Source of the DNA: an uncultured Prevotellaceae bacterium
GTDB lineage: Bacteria; Bacteroidota; Bacteroidia; Bacteroidales; Bacteroidaceae
Direction: 5' to 3'
DNA: 64,000 bases
Assembly (NCBI GenBank): GCA_947176535.1
Contig: CAMWQU010000009.1
Location: 1-64,000 of the forward strand
In this document: one piece after another, positions 9,865-19,246 of the stretch
Layout: each line of letters opens with the position of its first letter
Position numbering within the stretch: the stretch's first letter is position 1
Made by a program: the position numbers and the translations under genes
The notes under the pieces: generated by a model
Database searches by the model: none
Told to the model about the DNA's origin: nothing
What the model saw: the letters and a program-made list of their open reading frames with translations, nothing else

Positions 9865-10545
9865 TTATAGGTTGCTGCCTACCGTGGTCTGCAACTCCTG
9901 TATAACGGATTCGTATTGTTTGAGTACCCTGTTGTATTTTATAAAGCATTGGTTGCCAATACAATCACGGTCTTTTATCTCTGATGTTATACGCACTCTA
10001 TACGATGGCACATCGTCCTCCGAGAAAGAGAGTCGTACCTCCATACGTGTTCTTACCACCTGGCTCGTGAAAGTGGTTGTGCGCCAGCCCGTTTTAATCC
10101 ATCCGGCAGCCTTGTCGCGTACCTCCACATTCTCAAAGTTCGTTACAGCGATATTCATCAGTCTCTTCCAGACCACATCCTCCGTAAGTCCCTTGCGGCA
10201 TGTCACGTCAAACCACTTGTTGGCTACGTCTACGCCGTCCGTCTCGCCGCCTACCGAACTCGCCATGGCTTCATCCTCCATCAAAGTGTATGACACGGTT
10301 CTGTTGGGATTGGACTTCATCAGTTTCACATTACGGGTGATGTAACCGGGATATTCAAATTTGAGCAGGAAGAAGTCGATATTGCGATTGAACTTCACCG
10401 TATATGAGCTGTTGCCCACCTCGTTGCCGTCTACGAAGATTTTAGCCCCTTCCGGTACCACGTGTATCGTCTTCTTCTGCGCATTTGCCGGCAGAGCCAT
10501 AGTCAGCAGTGCCAGCAGTGACAATTTAAGGAATGTTACTTTCAT
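9865..10545 (-). CDS. Secreted protein with PEGA-like domain
   Basis: Signal peptide MKVTFLKLSLLALLTMALPANAQ; IHVVPEGAKIFVDGNEVGNSSYTVKFN resembles PEGA repeats. Confidence 0.65.
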   Translation of the reverse strand: MKVTFLKLSLLALLTMALPANAQKKTIHVVPEGAKIFVDGNEVGNSSYTVKFNRNIDFFLLKFEYPGYITRNVKLMKSNPNRTVSYTLMEDEAMASSVGGETDGVDVANKWFDVTCRKGLTEDVVWKRLMNIAVTNFENVEVRDKAAGWIKTGWRTTTFTSQVVRTRMEVRLSFSEDDVPSYRVRITSEIKDRDCIGNQCFIKYNRVLKQYESVIQELQTTVGSNL

Positions 10546-10592
10546 ATCGTATGTGATTATGTAATACTGTTTTATCAATAGCTTTGCAGCGG

Positions 10593-11063
10593 TCAGAACG
10601 TGAAGTTGTATCCTACGCGCACCTCATGATCGTTATAACGCTCGCCGTCTTTAATCATCGCTCCATACCCATAACCTACATACAGTCCTTTCCAAACGTA
10701 GAGACCTATTGTGTAGTCCATGGCAAAACAATGGACATTGTCGTAACTATCGAACATGTTACCGTAACCCATGTCCAAAGCGGTGAAAACCTTGAGGTCG
10801 GGGCCAAAAGTGGGTGAGAAGAAGCGCACGCCGGTCTGAAGGGTGATTTCATTAACCGAATAGTCCCCGTAGTCATAGGCATACTTCACAACGGGCAGGT
10901 CTAAAGCGAAGTATTTGTTGAAATTGTACTGCGCACGCACGCCCAGTTCCAGTTCTGAGCCGATGCCCACTTCTGAGGCGAAAGAGAATCCTTTCTCGAT
11001 GTCCTGTGCACTCATGGCGGTAGTCATGATAAGAGCTACGGCCATCATAAATAATTTCTTCAT
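10593..11063 (-). CDS. Small outer-membrane beta-barrel protein
   Basis: Signal MKKLFMMAVALIMTTAMSAQ; alternating beta pattern ending EVRVGYNFTF. Confidence 0.65.
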   Translation of the reverse strand: MKKLFMMAVALIMTTAMSAQDIEKGFSFASEVGIGSELELGVRAQYNFNKYFALDLPVVKYAYDYGDYSVNEITLQTGVRFFSPTFGPDLKVFTALDMGYGNMFDSYDNVHCFAMDYTIGLYVWKGLYVGYGYGAMIKDGERYNDHEVRVGYNFTF

Positions 11064-11297
11064 AAACATTTGTTTTTTAAGGGTTAAATAATATAATTCT
11101 TTGGTCGCTATCAACGACAGATGCAAAGGTAATACATTGTCCGTAGTTGAGTGCGCTACTTGTGTCAGACATGCCGTGACACTGTGTCCCGGTCTTTGAT
11201 ACACACTGTTCTATTCTGTTGTACGCCGACAGCTATATCCTACAGAATAAAAAAATAAAAACCACCGGCACGAGAGCCGAATGTCAGATATAATTCT

Positions 11298-11305
11298 TAA
11301 CTTTG
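11298..11305 (+). promoter_or_regulatory. Bacteroidales -7 element TAACTTTG for RNA copy 1
   Basis: Matches TAnnTTTG immediately 5' of the conserved CAC start of the RNA. Confidence 0.65.
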
Positions 11306-11562
11306 CACGTGGATATCCGTCTTGTGCGGTATCCGTGACATAATGTAAAAGAAGCGTTTTTGCTTAATCCTTTATCCGAAAATTCGCCAAAAATTATCAG
11401 AGGGAAAGAGCAGTCAAAAAGGCGCCTCGACTTGTCGTATATCCATTCCCCGCAAGGGAACACCGATATCCGGGCAAGGCGTAGGAATGGACTGTTTGTT
11501 TCTGATTGGGCGTTTGGCGATGCCTCGGATAAGATAAACGGCACATCGTCCTACGCTTTTTT
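11306..11562 (+). ncRNA. Structured leader/small RNA, family copy 1
   Basis: 5' hairpin CACGTGGATA/TATCCGTG; TCGCCAAA (11384) pairs TTTGGCGA (11513); CCATTCC (11443)/GGAATGG (11484); GGGC/GCCT closing the conserved loop; GCGTAGGA (11479)/TCCTACGC (11549) followed by TTTTTT. Confidence 0.75.
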
Positions 11563-11630
11563 ATGTCACTTCGGTTATAAATGATGTCGCGATGAGGGCG
11601 TGGGTGACAACGGACAAACGCTGAAAGGAA

Positions 11631-11858
11631 ATGAGGCACGTTGGAAAGATGATAAAAGCCGAACTGGACAAGCACCCCAAGGCACACACCGTGACATGGT
11701 TTGCAAAAGAACTGCATTGCAAACGCACTAACGTCTATGACATATTCAACAGGCAGACCGTGGACACCGAACTGCTGCTGCGCATTTCGCGCATACTCGG
11801 GCACGACTTCTTCCGCGATCTCTCCAATGATCTGTCTGCGGAGAGCGACGCTCGGTAA
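11631..11858 (+). CDS. Small XRE-like HTH protein
   Basis: VTWFAKELHCKRTNVYDIFNRQTVDTELLLRISRILGHDFFRDLS looks like a helix-turn-helix; likely start MIKAELDK at 11649. Confidence 0.6.
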   Translation: MRHVGKMIKAELDKHPKAHTVTWFAKELHCKRTNVYDIFNRQTVDTELLLRISRILGHDFFRDLSNDLSAESDAR

Positions 11859-11970
11859 CCGCACCCTCGTTCTGTATGTTTTTCCGTCTATATATTTTTA
11901 AGGAACGCGCGTGCGTGGGAGCCGGGCCGGATTGCATTTCCCGGGCTGTCGGCGATTTACCCGACGGAGA

Positions 11971-12002
11971 TTTGCTTATACGGGATATTTGTCTTAATTT
12001 TG
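11971..12002 (+). promoter_or_regulatory. Bacteroidales promoter of RNA copy 2 (TTTG-N20-TAATTTTG)
   Basis: TTTG at 11971-11974 and TAATTTTG at 11995-12002. Confidence 0.7.
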
Positions 12003-12005
12003 CGG

Positions 12006-12249
12006 TGCACAAGTTACTTGTGCGGACATAAAAGAAGCGTTTCGTGCTTTATCCTTTCAAGGGAAATCGCCAATTTCAAACAACGAAGGAGAAAAGCAGT
12101 CACCGGACGCTCACGTGTGTCGTATATCCACTCCCCGACACGGGAGGTGCTGATATTCGGTGTGGCGTGGGAGTGGACTGTTTATTTCGTTGTCGGGCGT
12201 TTGGCGATGCCTCCCTTGAAGATAAACAAGAAGTCATTCCACGCTTTTT
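12006..12249 (+). ncRNA. Structured leader/small RNA, family copy 2
   Basis: GCACAAG tta CTTGTGC 5' hairpin; ATCGCCAA (12066)/TTGGCGAT (12201); CCACTCC (12128)/GGAGTGG (12170); GTTTAT/ATAAAC; GCGTGGGA (12165)/TTCCACGC (12237) then TTTTT. Confidence 0.75.
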
Positions 12250-12305
12250 CCGTATAAATGGATTAACCGTCGAATCGGGAATGGAGGAGACACCGAAAAA
12301 CTGCT

Positions 12306-12773
12306 ATGAAGAAAAACTTCAGGTACCTTTTGTTGCTGCTCGTTGCAGCATGCAGTCTGAGCCTCGTTTCGTGCGATGGCAACGACGATTCACTGTCGCC
12401 GGACGATAGAGTCCGCTGTGCGACCGTCTCTATTGCGGAGAAAGACGGCTACATCAGTCTGAACGACGATGTCATCCTCATGTTTCTGGACCGGAACGGT
12501 TGGTCGCGCACCATCTTCTTCGGAAGCTCCGGCGCAAACAGGCTCGTCTATATCCCGGAGGCGGAATCGCTGGACATGATTCGCACGGTTCCCACTACGG
12601 GCTGGAGCGAGAGTTGCTACCTGAGCGGGCATTACGTCGATGGCGGCTACCTTGGGGAGTACACGACCCCGCAGGGCAAGCCGGTTTACATCAGGATGTG
12701 GATTACTTTTGCCCGGACTGCTGACGGCGGCCTTTCGTCGGTCACCGTCAGTTGGCAGCACTTTGCGCCGTGA
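12306..12773 (+). CDS. Lipoprotein of unknown function
   Basis: MKKNFRYLLLLLVAACSLSLVSCDGNDD lipobox; 155 aa. Confidence 0.7.
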   Translation: MKKNFRYLLLLLVAACSLSLVSCDGNDDSLSPDDRVRCATVSIAEKDGYISLNDDVILMFLDRNGWSRTIFFGSSGANRLVYIPEAESLDMIRTVPTTGWSESCYLSGHYVDGGYLGEYTTPQGKPVYIRMWITFARTADGGLSSVTVSWQHFAP

Positions 12774-12863
12774 CACTTTTTATTTGTTAATTACCTGCAA
12801 GTTACGGACGACTTTTGTCCGTCTTCCGCCGGCGTTTCTGTCAGTCCGGCGGGGTATTTTGTA

Positions 12864-12936
12864 TTCATCGGCGGCGGACGGCCGTTCGTCGTCGATGAAT
12901 GTACAGCCGTCGTCGATGAATGTCCGTTCATCGACG
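12864..12936. repeat. Short direct/inverted repeat cluster (CGTCGATGAA)
   Basis: CGTCGATGAA at 12890 and 12911 (period 21), inverse TTCATCGACG at 12927 and TTCATCGGCG at 12864; 10-bp perfect stem 12911-12936. Confidence 0.7.
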
Positions 12937-13019
12937 GTGAACGGAGAATGCGTGCCGACGGTTGCAAGAATGTATTTCCACTTTTCCCGAAAATTCTTGC
13001 GCGAATGGTAAAAATATCT

Positions 13020-13053
13020 TAAATTTGCGGCAAGAATACCCAGTATTGGGTAT
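13020..13053 (+). promoter_or_regulatory. sdh/frd promoter and 5'-UTR palindrome
   Basis: TAAATTTG -7 element (13020-13027) followed by ATACCCA GTAT TGGGTAT (13036-13053). Confidence 0.55.
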
Positions 13054-13127
13054 GGCGAAGAAACTATAATCCGAGCGAGATACACAAAACAAATTAAATT
13101 ATTTCATAACTAAAATCAATCATCTCT

Positions 13128-13829
13128 ATGTGGTTAACTAATTCATCCATCGGCAGGAAAGTCATCATGTCCGTTACGGGCCTGGCACTTATCCTGTTCC
13201 TGACATTCCACGGCAGCATGAACGTGGTGGCACTCTTCTCAGGGAAAGCCTACAACACGATCTGTGAATTGCTGGGAGCCAACTGGTATGCCGTTGCGGC
13301 AACTCTGGGCCTGGCTGCGCTGGCTCTGCTGCACATCGTCTACGCTTTTGTGCTGACCGTGCAGAACCGCCGTGCCCGCGGTGCCAGCCGCTACGCTGTG
13401 ACCGACAAACCCGCAACGGTGGAGTGGACCAGCCAAAACATGCTGGTACTGGGTATCATCGTATGCCTGGGTATGGGTCTCCATCTGTTCAACTTCTGGT
13501 ACAACATGATGTTTGCCGAGCTGACGGGCATCGCCGTGGCACACAATCCCGCTGACGGTTTTGCCTATATTGTGGACACTTTCTCGTGCCCCGTGTACGT
13601 GGTGCTGTACATTGTATGGCTCTTTGCCATCTGGTTCCACCTGACCCACGGTTTCTGGTCGGCCATGCAGACACTGGGCTGGAACGGCAAGACGTGGTTC
13701 TGCCGCTGGCGTTGCATCGGTACGATCTACGTCACCCTGCTCATGCTCATGTTCCTTGTCGTGGTGCTGGCTTTCGCTTTCGGATGCGCTCCCTCGTTGT
13801 GCTGCATCGCCGGATGCTGTGCCGCTTAA
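13128..13829 (+). CDS. sdhC: Succinate dehydrogenase/fumarate reductase cytochrome b subunit
   Basis: Five-TM cytochrome b558-like protein directly upstream of sdhA/sdhB. Confidence 0.9.
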   Translation: MWLTNSSIGRKVIMSVTGLALILFLTFHGSMNVVALFSGKAYNTICELLGANWYAVAATLGLAALALLHIVYAFVLTVQNRRARGASRYAVTDKPATVEWTSQNMLVLGIIVCLGMGLHLFNFWYNMMFAELTGIAVAHNPADGFAYIVDTFSCPVYVVLYIVWLFAIWFHLTHGFWSAMQTLGWNGKTWFCRWRCIGTIYVTLLMLMFLVVVLAFAFGCAPSLCCIAGCCAA

Positions 13830-13871
13830 TCTAAATCGTAAATTCATAACTCGTAACTCAACAGAGATATT

Positions 13872-15851
13872 ATGGCAAAAGTAATAGATTCCAAGATTCC
13901 CGCAGGCCCGGTGCCTGAGAAGTGGAAAGAATATAAGGCACACCAGCGTCTGGTGAACCCCAAGAACAAGCTGAAACTCGACGTCATTGTCGTAGGTACG
14001 GGTCTGGCCGGTGCTTCGGCCGCCGCCTCGCTGGGCGAGATGGGCTTCAATGTCATCAACCTGTGCATTCAGGACTCACCCCGCCGTGCGCACTCCATTG
14101 CCGCTCAGGGTGGTATCAACGCCGCCAAAAACTATCAGAACGACGGCGACAGCGTCTACCGTCTCTTCTACGACACCGTGAAGGGCGGCGACTACCGTGC
14201 TCGTGAGGCCAACGTATATCGTTTGGCCGAGGTCAGCAACAACATCATCGACCAGTGCGTGGCTCAGGGCGTACCCTTTGCCCGTGAGTACGGTGGCATG
14301 CTGGCCAACCGTTCGTTCGGTGGTGCCCAGGTGAGCCGCACGTTCTATGCCAAGGGACAGACCGGTCAGCAGTTGCTGCTCGGTGCATATTCTTCGCTGA
14401 GCTGCCAGGTTCAGGCCGGCAAGGTGAAGCTCTATACCCGCTACGAGATGGAGGACGTCGTTATCGTCAATGGCCGCGCCCGCGGTATCATTGCCAAGAA
14501 CCTCGTAACCGGTAAGTTGGAACGTTTCAGTGCCAACGCCGTGGTTATCGCCACCGGCGGTTACGGCAATGCCTACTTCCTCTCCACCAACGCTATGGGC
14601 TGCAACTGCACCGCTGCCGTGCAGTGCTACCGTAAGGGTGCTTACTTCGCAAATCCCTCTTACGTGCAGATTCACCCCACCTGCATCCCCGTTCACGGCG
14701 ACAAACAGTCGAAGCTGACGCTGATGTCGGAGTCGTTGCGTAACGACGGCCGCATTTGGGTGCCCAAGAAGCTGGAGGACGCCAAGAAACTTCAGGCCGG
14801 CACGTTGCAGGGTTGGGAAATCCCCGAGGAAGACCGCGACTACTACTTGGAGCGCCGCTATCCCGCCTTCGGTAACCTCGTTCCGCGTGACGTGGCCTCC
14901 CGGGCTGCCAAGGAGCGTTGCGACAAGGGCTTCGGCGTGAACAACACCGGTCTGGCCGTGTTCCTCGACTTCTCGGAGAGCATCAACCGTCTCGGTCTCG
15001 ATGCCATGAAGCAGCGTTACGGTAACCTCTTCGACATGTACGAGGAAATCACCGACGTATATCCCGGCGACCTTGCCAACGAAATCAACGGCGTGAAGTA
15101 TTACAAGCCCATGATGATTTATCCCGCCATCCACTACACGATGGGCGGTATCTGGGTAGACTATGAGTTGCAGACCTCTATTCCCGGTCTCTTCGCTATC
15201 GGTGAGTGTAACTTCTCCGACCACGGTGCCAACCGTCTCGGTGCATCCGCTCTGATGCAGGGTCTGGCCGACGGTTACTTCGTATTGCCTTATACCATTC
15301 AGAACTATCTGGCCGACCAAAGCATCTGGCCGAAAGTCAGCACCGACCTGCCCGAATTTGCTGAGGCGGAGAAGGGTGTCGAGGCCGAAATCGACCGCCT
15401 GATGGGCATCAAGGGCAAACGCTCGGTGGACAGCATCCACAAGGAACTCGGACACATCATGTGGGAGTACGTCGGCATGGGTCGCACCGCCGAGGGTCTG
15501 AAGACCGGTATTCAGAAGATGAAAGAACTGCAGAAGGAGTTCGATACGAACCTCTTCGTGCCCGGCACAAAGGAGGGCCTGAACGTCGAGCTCGACAAGG
15601 CCATCCATCTGCGCGACTTCTTCACGATGGGCGAACTCGTGGCTCACGATGCTCTCTCGCGTAACGAAAGCTGCGGCGGACACTTCCGCGAGGAATACCA
15701 GACCGAAGAAGGCGAGGCTAAGCGCGACGACGAAAACTTCTTCTACGTCGGCTGCTGGGAGTATCAGGGCAAGGACAAGGACCCCGAACTCATCAAGGAG
15801 CCCCTGGAGTATGAGGCAATCACGGTACAAACACGTAACTACAAGAACTAA
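13872..15851 (+). CDS. sdhA: Succinate dehydrogenase/fumarate reductase flavoprotein subunit
   Basis: [19 protein letters not shown]...[26 protein letters not shown]...[29 protein letters not shown]. Confidence 0.96.
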   Translation: MAKVIDSKIPAGPVPEKWKEYKAHQRLVNPKNKLKLDVIVVGTGLAGASAAASLGEMGFNVINLCIQDSPRRAHSIAAQGGINAAKNYQNDGDSVYRLFYDTVKGGDYRAREANVYRLAEVSNNIIDQCVAQGVPFAREYGGMLANRSFGGAQVSRTFYAKGQTGQQLLLGAYSSLSCQVQAGKVKLYTRYEMEDVVIVNGRARGIIAKNLVTGKLERFSANAVVIATGGYGNAYFLSTNAMGCNCTAAVQCYRKGAYFANPSYVQIHPTCIPVHGDKQSKLTLMSESLRNDGRIWVPKKLEDAKKLQAGTLQGWEIPEEDRDYYLERRYPAFGNLVPRDVASRAAKERCDKGFGVNNTGLAVFLDFSESINRLGLDAMKQRYGNLFDMYEEITDVYPGDLANEINGVKYYKPMMIYPAIHYTMGGIWVDYELQTSIPGLFAIGECNFSDHGANRLGASALMQGLADGYFVLPYTIQNYLADQSIWPKVSTDLPEFAEAEKGVEAEIDRLMGIKGKRSVDSIHKELGHIMWEYVGMGRTAEGLKTGIQKMKELQKEFDTNLFVPGTKEGLNVELDKAIHLRDFFTMGELVAHDALSRNESCGGHFREEYQTEEGEAKRDDENFFYVGCWEYQGKDKDPELIKEPLEYEAITVQTRNYKN

Positions 15852-15856
15852 ACACC

Positions 15857-16615
15857 ATGGCAAAGAATATTTCTGTAACGATAAAGTTCTGGAAGCAGAA
15901 CGGCCCCAAGGATAAAGGCCACTTCGATACTCATGAATTGAAGAACATACCCGACGATACCTCGTTCCTGGAGGCCCTCGACATCATGAACGAGGAGCTT
16001 ATCAGTGCAGGTAAGGAGCCTTTCGTGTTCGACCACGACTGCCGCGAGGGTATCTGCGGTATGTGCTCACTGTACATCAACGGTACGCCCCACGGCAAGA
16101 CCGAGCGTGGCGCCACCACCTGTCAGCTCTACATGCGTCGCTTCAAGGACGGCGACGTCATCACCGTAGAGCCTTGGCGTTCGGCCGGTTTCCCTGTCAT
16201 TAAGGACTGCATGGTCGATCGCGGAGCTTTCGACAAGATTATTCAGGCCGGCGGTTACACCACCATCCGCACCGGACAGGCTCAGGATGCTAACGCCATC
16301 CTTATCCCCAAGGAGGATGCCGACGAGGCTATGGACTGCGCAAGCTGCATCGGTTGTGGTGCCTGCGTTGCCGCCTGTAAGAACGGTTCTGCCATGCTTT
16401 TCGTCTCCAGCAAGGTATCTCAACTGGCTCTCCTTCCGCAGGGCCGTGTAGAGGCTGCTCGCCGTGCAAAGGCCATGGTGGCTAAAATGGACGAACTGGG
16501 CTTCGGTAACTGCACCAACACCCGTGCCTGCGAGGCCGTTTGCCCCAAGTGCGAGTCCATTGCCAACATCGCTCGCCTCAATCGCGAGTTCATCAAAGCA
16601 AAAATCGCCGACTAA
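15857..16615 (+). CDS. sdhB: Succinate dehydrogenase/fumarate reductase iron-sulfur subunit
   Basis: [15 protein letters not shown] and [19 protein letters not shown] Fe-S motifs. Confidence 0.96.
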   Translation: MAKNISVTIKFWKQNGPKDKGHFDTHELKNIPDDTSFLEALDIMNEELISAGKEPFVFDHDCREGICGMCSLYINGTPHGKTERGATTCQLYMRRFKDGDVITVEPWRSAGFPVIKDCMVDRGAFDKIIQAGGYTTIRTGQAQDANAILIPKEDADEAMDCASCIGCGACVAACKNGSAMLFVSSKVSQLALLPQGRVEAARRAKAMVAKMDELGFGNCTNTRACEAVCPKCESIANIARLNREFIKAKIAD

Positions 16616-16635
16616 GCGAAACTTATTCCCAATAA

Positions 16636-16674
16636 AGAAAGGCGTCACAACTTTGCTTGTGGCGCCTTTCTTTT
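16636..16674 (+). terminator. Rho-independent terminator of sdhCAB
   Basis: AGAAAGGCGtCACAA loop TTGTGgCGCCTTTCT followed by TTTT. Confidence 0.85.
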
Positions 16675-16751
16675 GTGCTTTCCTGCCCGTGTTTGCTGCG
16701 ATGTCGGAAAACTTTTGTATATTTGCCACAGTAACGTCAAGCCTATTCGTC

Positions 16752-17408
16752 ATGAAGGGACAGAAACTCTTTCTCTTGTTTCTTTTCGTCGCCGCCTTTT
16801 CGATGGCCGGAGCGAAGAAGAAAAAGCCTGCCGTGGTGCGTCTAGAGACCACGATGGGCACCATCCGTGTGGAACTGAGCGACGAAACGCCGCGCCATCG
16901 CGACAACTTTCTGCGGTTGGCCCGCGAAGGACGGTTGGACAGTACGCTTTTTCATCGCGTCATCAAGGACTTCATGATTCAGGGTGGCGACCCGCAGAGC
17001 CTCATTCCCGCTCGCGGCCCTGTCAGCTACACGCTGCCGGCCGAATTTCGCCTGCCGTGGCTCTACCACGTGCGCGGTGCCTTGGCGGCAGCCCGCGAAG
17101 GCGATGACGTGAATCCCGAGCAACGCAGCTCGGGCTCGCAGTTCTACATCGTCTACGGTCGCTCGTGGGGAGAGAGTTCGCTGGGAAAAATGCGGGCTAC
17201 GCTCAACGAACAGGGCATAGAAATGAATCGCGAAATGTGGGACGACTATCTGCTGCACGGCGGTGCGCCTCATCTCGACGGCACATACACCGTTTTCGGT
17301 CATGTCATCGACGGCATGAAGGTGGTGAAACAGATTCAGACCGTGGCCACCGACCCGAACGACCGTCCCGTGGAGGATGTTATTCTCCTGCGCGCTGTGG
17401 TGGAATAG
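16752..17408 (+). CDS. Peptidylprolyl isomerase, cyclophilin type (exported)
   Basis: Signal MKGQKLFLLFLFVAAFSMAG; FHRVIKDFMIQGGDP and SGSQFYIV cyclophilin motifs. Confidence 0.9.
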   Translation: MKGQKLFLLFLFVAAFSMAGAKKKKPAVVRLETTMGTIRVELSDETPRHRDNFLRLAREGRLDSTLFHRVIKDFMIQGGDPQSLIPARGPVSYTLPAEFRLPWLYHVRGALAAAREGDDVNPEQRSSGSQFYIVYGRSWGESSLGKMRATLNEQGIEMNREMWDDYLLHGGAPHLDGTYTVFGHVIDGMKVVKQIQTVATDPNDRPVEDVILLRAVVE

Positions 17409-17511
17409 GTACTGTTTTATAATCATATAAGTTAAATTTTGTGTCCATATCCTTGGATTTATGATTATATACACATAACTTTGTAACACAAAACATTTTA
17501 ACACTACAGAT

Positions 17512-17898
17512 ATGACTACATTAGCTAAAGTCTTAAGCATTGCAGACAAAGTGTCAATCGCGCTTTTCGTATGGAGCTTCGCGCTTCTCAGATACACCAG
17601 AGGGGACACTGTGTCGCCCATCGTATTATCTGTTGTTTCATTGCTTTTCTTGATATATTTGTTCAAGAACAGTAAGAACAAACCGTGGGGCAGCAAGATA
17701 ATGGACTGTTTTGTTATCGTAATGTTTGTGTTGGGTTTCGTTGAAGCAGAAGACCTTTCTCTTGAAGAACCTTCCTTGATTGTTGTTGGCGTGGTAACTG
17801 TTTTGGCGGCACTCATAGACTTATTCTATTATCTGTATCTGGAGTATTACGATTTTAAGCAGAACAAGGCAGATATAACATCTGAAAAGTCAGAATAG
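17512..17898 (+). CDS. Hypothetical membrane protein
   Basis: 128 aa with several hydrophobic segments; upstream TAACTTTG. Confidence 0.6.
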   Translation: MTTLAKVLSIADKVSIALFVWSFALLRYTRGDTVSPIVLSVVSLLFLIYLFKNSKNKPWGSKIMDCFVIVMFVLGFVEAEDLSLEEPSLIVVGVVTVLAALIDLFYYLYLEYYDFKQNKADITSEKSE

Positions 17899-18047
17899 TA
17901 TCATCCGTTCGGTTTACGCGAACTGCTGATTCTGAAATACAGCAAAGCAATGGGCATACGTCAAAGTTGGCATATGCCCGTTGTCTGTTATAGGCTCTAT
18001 GTATAGTTGCTTTTTCGTGGGGTCTCGTAACGTTCACCGCTCCAAAA

Positions 18048-18079
18048 TTTGGCATTCCGCTCACTTATTCGTACCTTTG
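18048..18079 (+). promoter_or_regulatory. Promoter of ychF (TTTG-N20-TACCTTTG)
   Basis: Matches Bacteroidales -33/-7 consensus. Confidence 0.7.
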
Positions 18080-18120
18080 CAATCGTAAATTCGTAATCAG
18101 TAATTTGTAACTATTCAATA

Positions 18121-19224
18121 ATGGCACTGAAAGCTGGAATCGTGGGACTGCCCAACGTGGGAAAGTCCACTCTGTTCAACTGCTTGTCGAGCGCAAAGGC
18201 GCAGGCAGCCAATTTTCCCTTTTGCACTATTGACGCCCAGATGGGACAGGTATCCGTTCCCGATGAGCGACTGACGAAACTGGCGGAACTCGTTCACCCC
18301 GGACGCATCGTGCCGGCCGTGTGCGACATTGTGGACATTGCCGGACTTGTCAAAGGCGCCAGCAAGGGCGAGGGCCTTGGTAATCAGTTTTTGGCCAATA
18401 TACGTGAGTGCGACGCCATTATCCACGTTCTGCGTTGCTTCGACGATTCGAACATCGTACATGTCGATGGCTCGGTGGATCCCGTGCGCGATAAGGAAAT
18501 TATCGACATGGAGTTGCAGTTGAAGGATTTGGAGACCATCGAAAGCCGTGTGCAGAAGGTGGAGAAGCAGGCCCGCGTCGGCGGTGACAAGCAGGCAAAG
18601 ATAGAACTTTCCGTGTTGGAGGCTTATCGTGCTGCTCTGTTGCAGGGCAAAAGTGCCCGCACGGTCGTGTTCGATACCGAAGACGAGATCGCGGCCGCCA
18701 AGAATCTGTTCCTGCTGACTACAAAGCCGGTGCTGTACGTTTGCAACGTCGATGACCAAAGTGCTAAGGATGGCAACGAACATACCCGTCGCGTGGCTGA
18801 GGCCATAAAAGAGGAGGATGCGCAGATGATGATTATCTCTGCTCAGACGGAGGCCGATATTGCGGAACTGGAGACTTACGAGGAGAAGCAGATGTTCCTT
18901 GAGGACATGGGACTGTCGGAGAGCGGTTGCAACCGCCTTATCAAGGCCATCTACAGCCTGCTGAACCTGCAGACGTTCATTACTGCCGGAGAGATGGAAG
19001 TGAAAGCGTGGACTTTCCGTCGCGGATGGAAAGCTCCGCAATGTGCCGGTGTCATTCACACTGACTTCGAGAAGGGATTCATCCGTGCCGAGGTTATCAA
19101 ATATGACGATTACATCCGTTTCGGCTCGGAGGCTGCCGTGCGCGAAGCCGGAAAAATGGGAGTCGAGGGCAAGGAATACGAAGTGCAGGACGGCGACATC
19201 ATGCATTTCCGGTTTAATGTTTGA
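18121..19224 (+). CDS. ychF: Redox-regulated ATPase YchF (Obg-family)
   Basis: KAGIVGLPNVGKSTLFNCLSSAKAQAANFPFCTIDAQMG...VDIAGLVKGASKGEGLGNQFLANIRECDAIIHVLRCF. Confidence 0.97.
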   Translation: MALKAGIVGLPNVGKSTLFNCLSSAKAQAANFPFCTIDAQMGQVSVPDERLTKLAELVHPGRIVPAVCDIVDIAGLVKGASKGEGLGNQFLANIRECDAIIHVLRCFDDSNIVHVDGSVDPVRDKEIIDMELQLKDLETIESRVQKVEKQARVGGDKQAKIELSVLEAYRAALLQGKSARTVVFDTEDEIAAAKNLFLLTTKPVLYVCNVDDQSAKDGNEHTRRVAEAIKEEDAQMMIISAQTEADIAELETYEEKQMFLEDMGLSESGCNRLIKAIYSLLNLQTFITAGEMEVKAWTFRRGWKAPQCAGVIHTDFEKGFIRAEVIKYDDYIRFGSEAAVREAGKMGVEGKEYEVQDGDIMHFRFNV

Positions 19225-19246
19225 CTTTCCCTAATCCTAAATCTAT

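Noticed and set aside
11306-11562. RNA family considered as 6S RNA, tmRNA or a cobalamin riboswitch
   Set aside because: Not a single long bulged hairpin, no tag-reading frame or tRNA-like ends, no B12-box consensus; multiple copies with crossing helices
11360-12409. Small ORFs 11360-11584, 11397-11864, 12000-12257 and 12044-12409
   Set aside because: They overlap the RNA copies; homologous nucleotides are read in different frames with indels, so conservation is not at protein level
14076-15863. 595-aa minus-strand ORF antisense to sdhA
   Set aside because: Shadow ORF created by codon bias of the strongly supported sdhA frame; low-complexity V/L/H/G-rich translation, no recognisable domain
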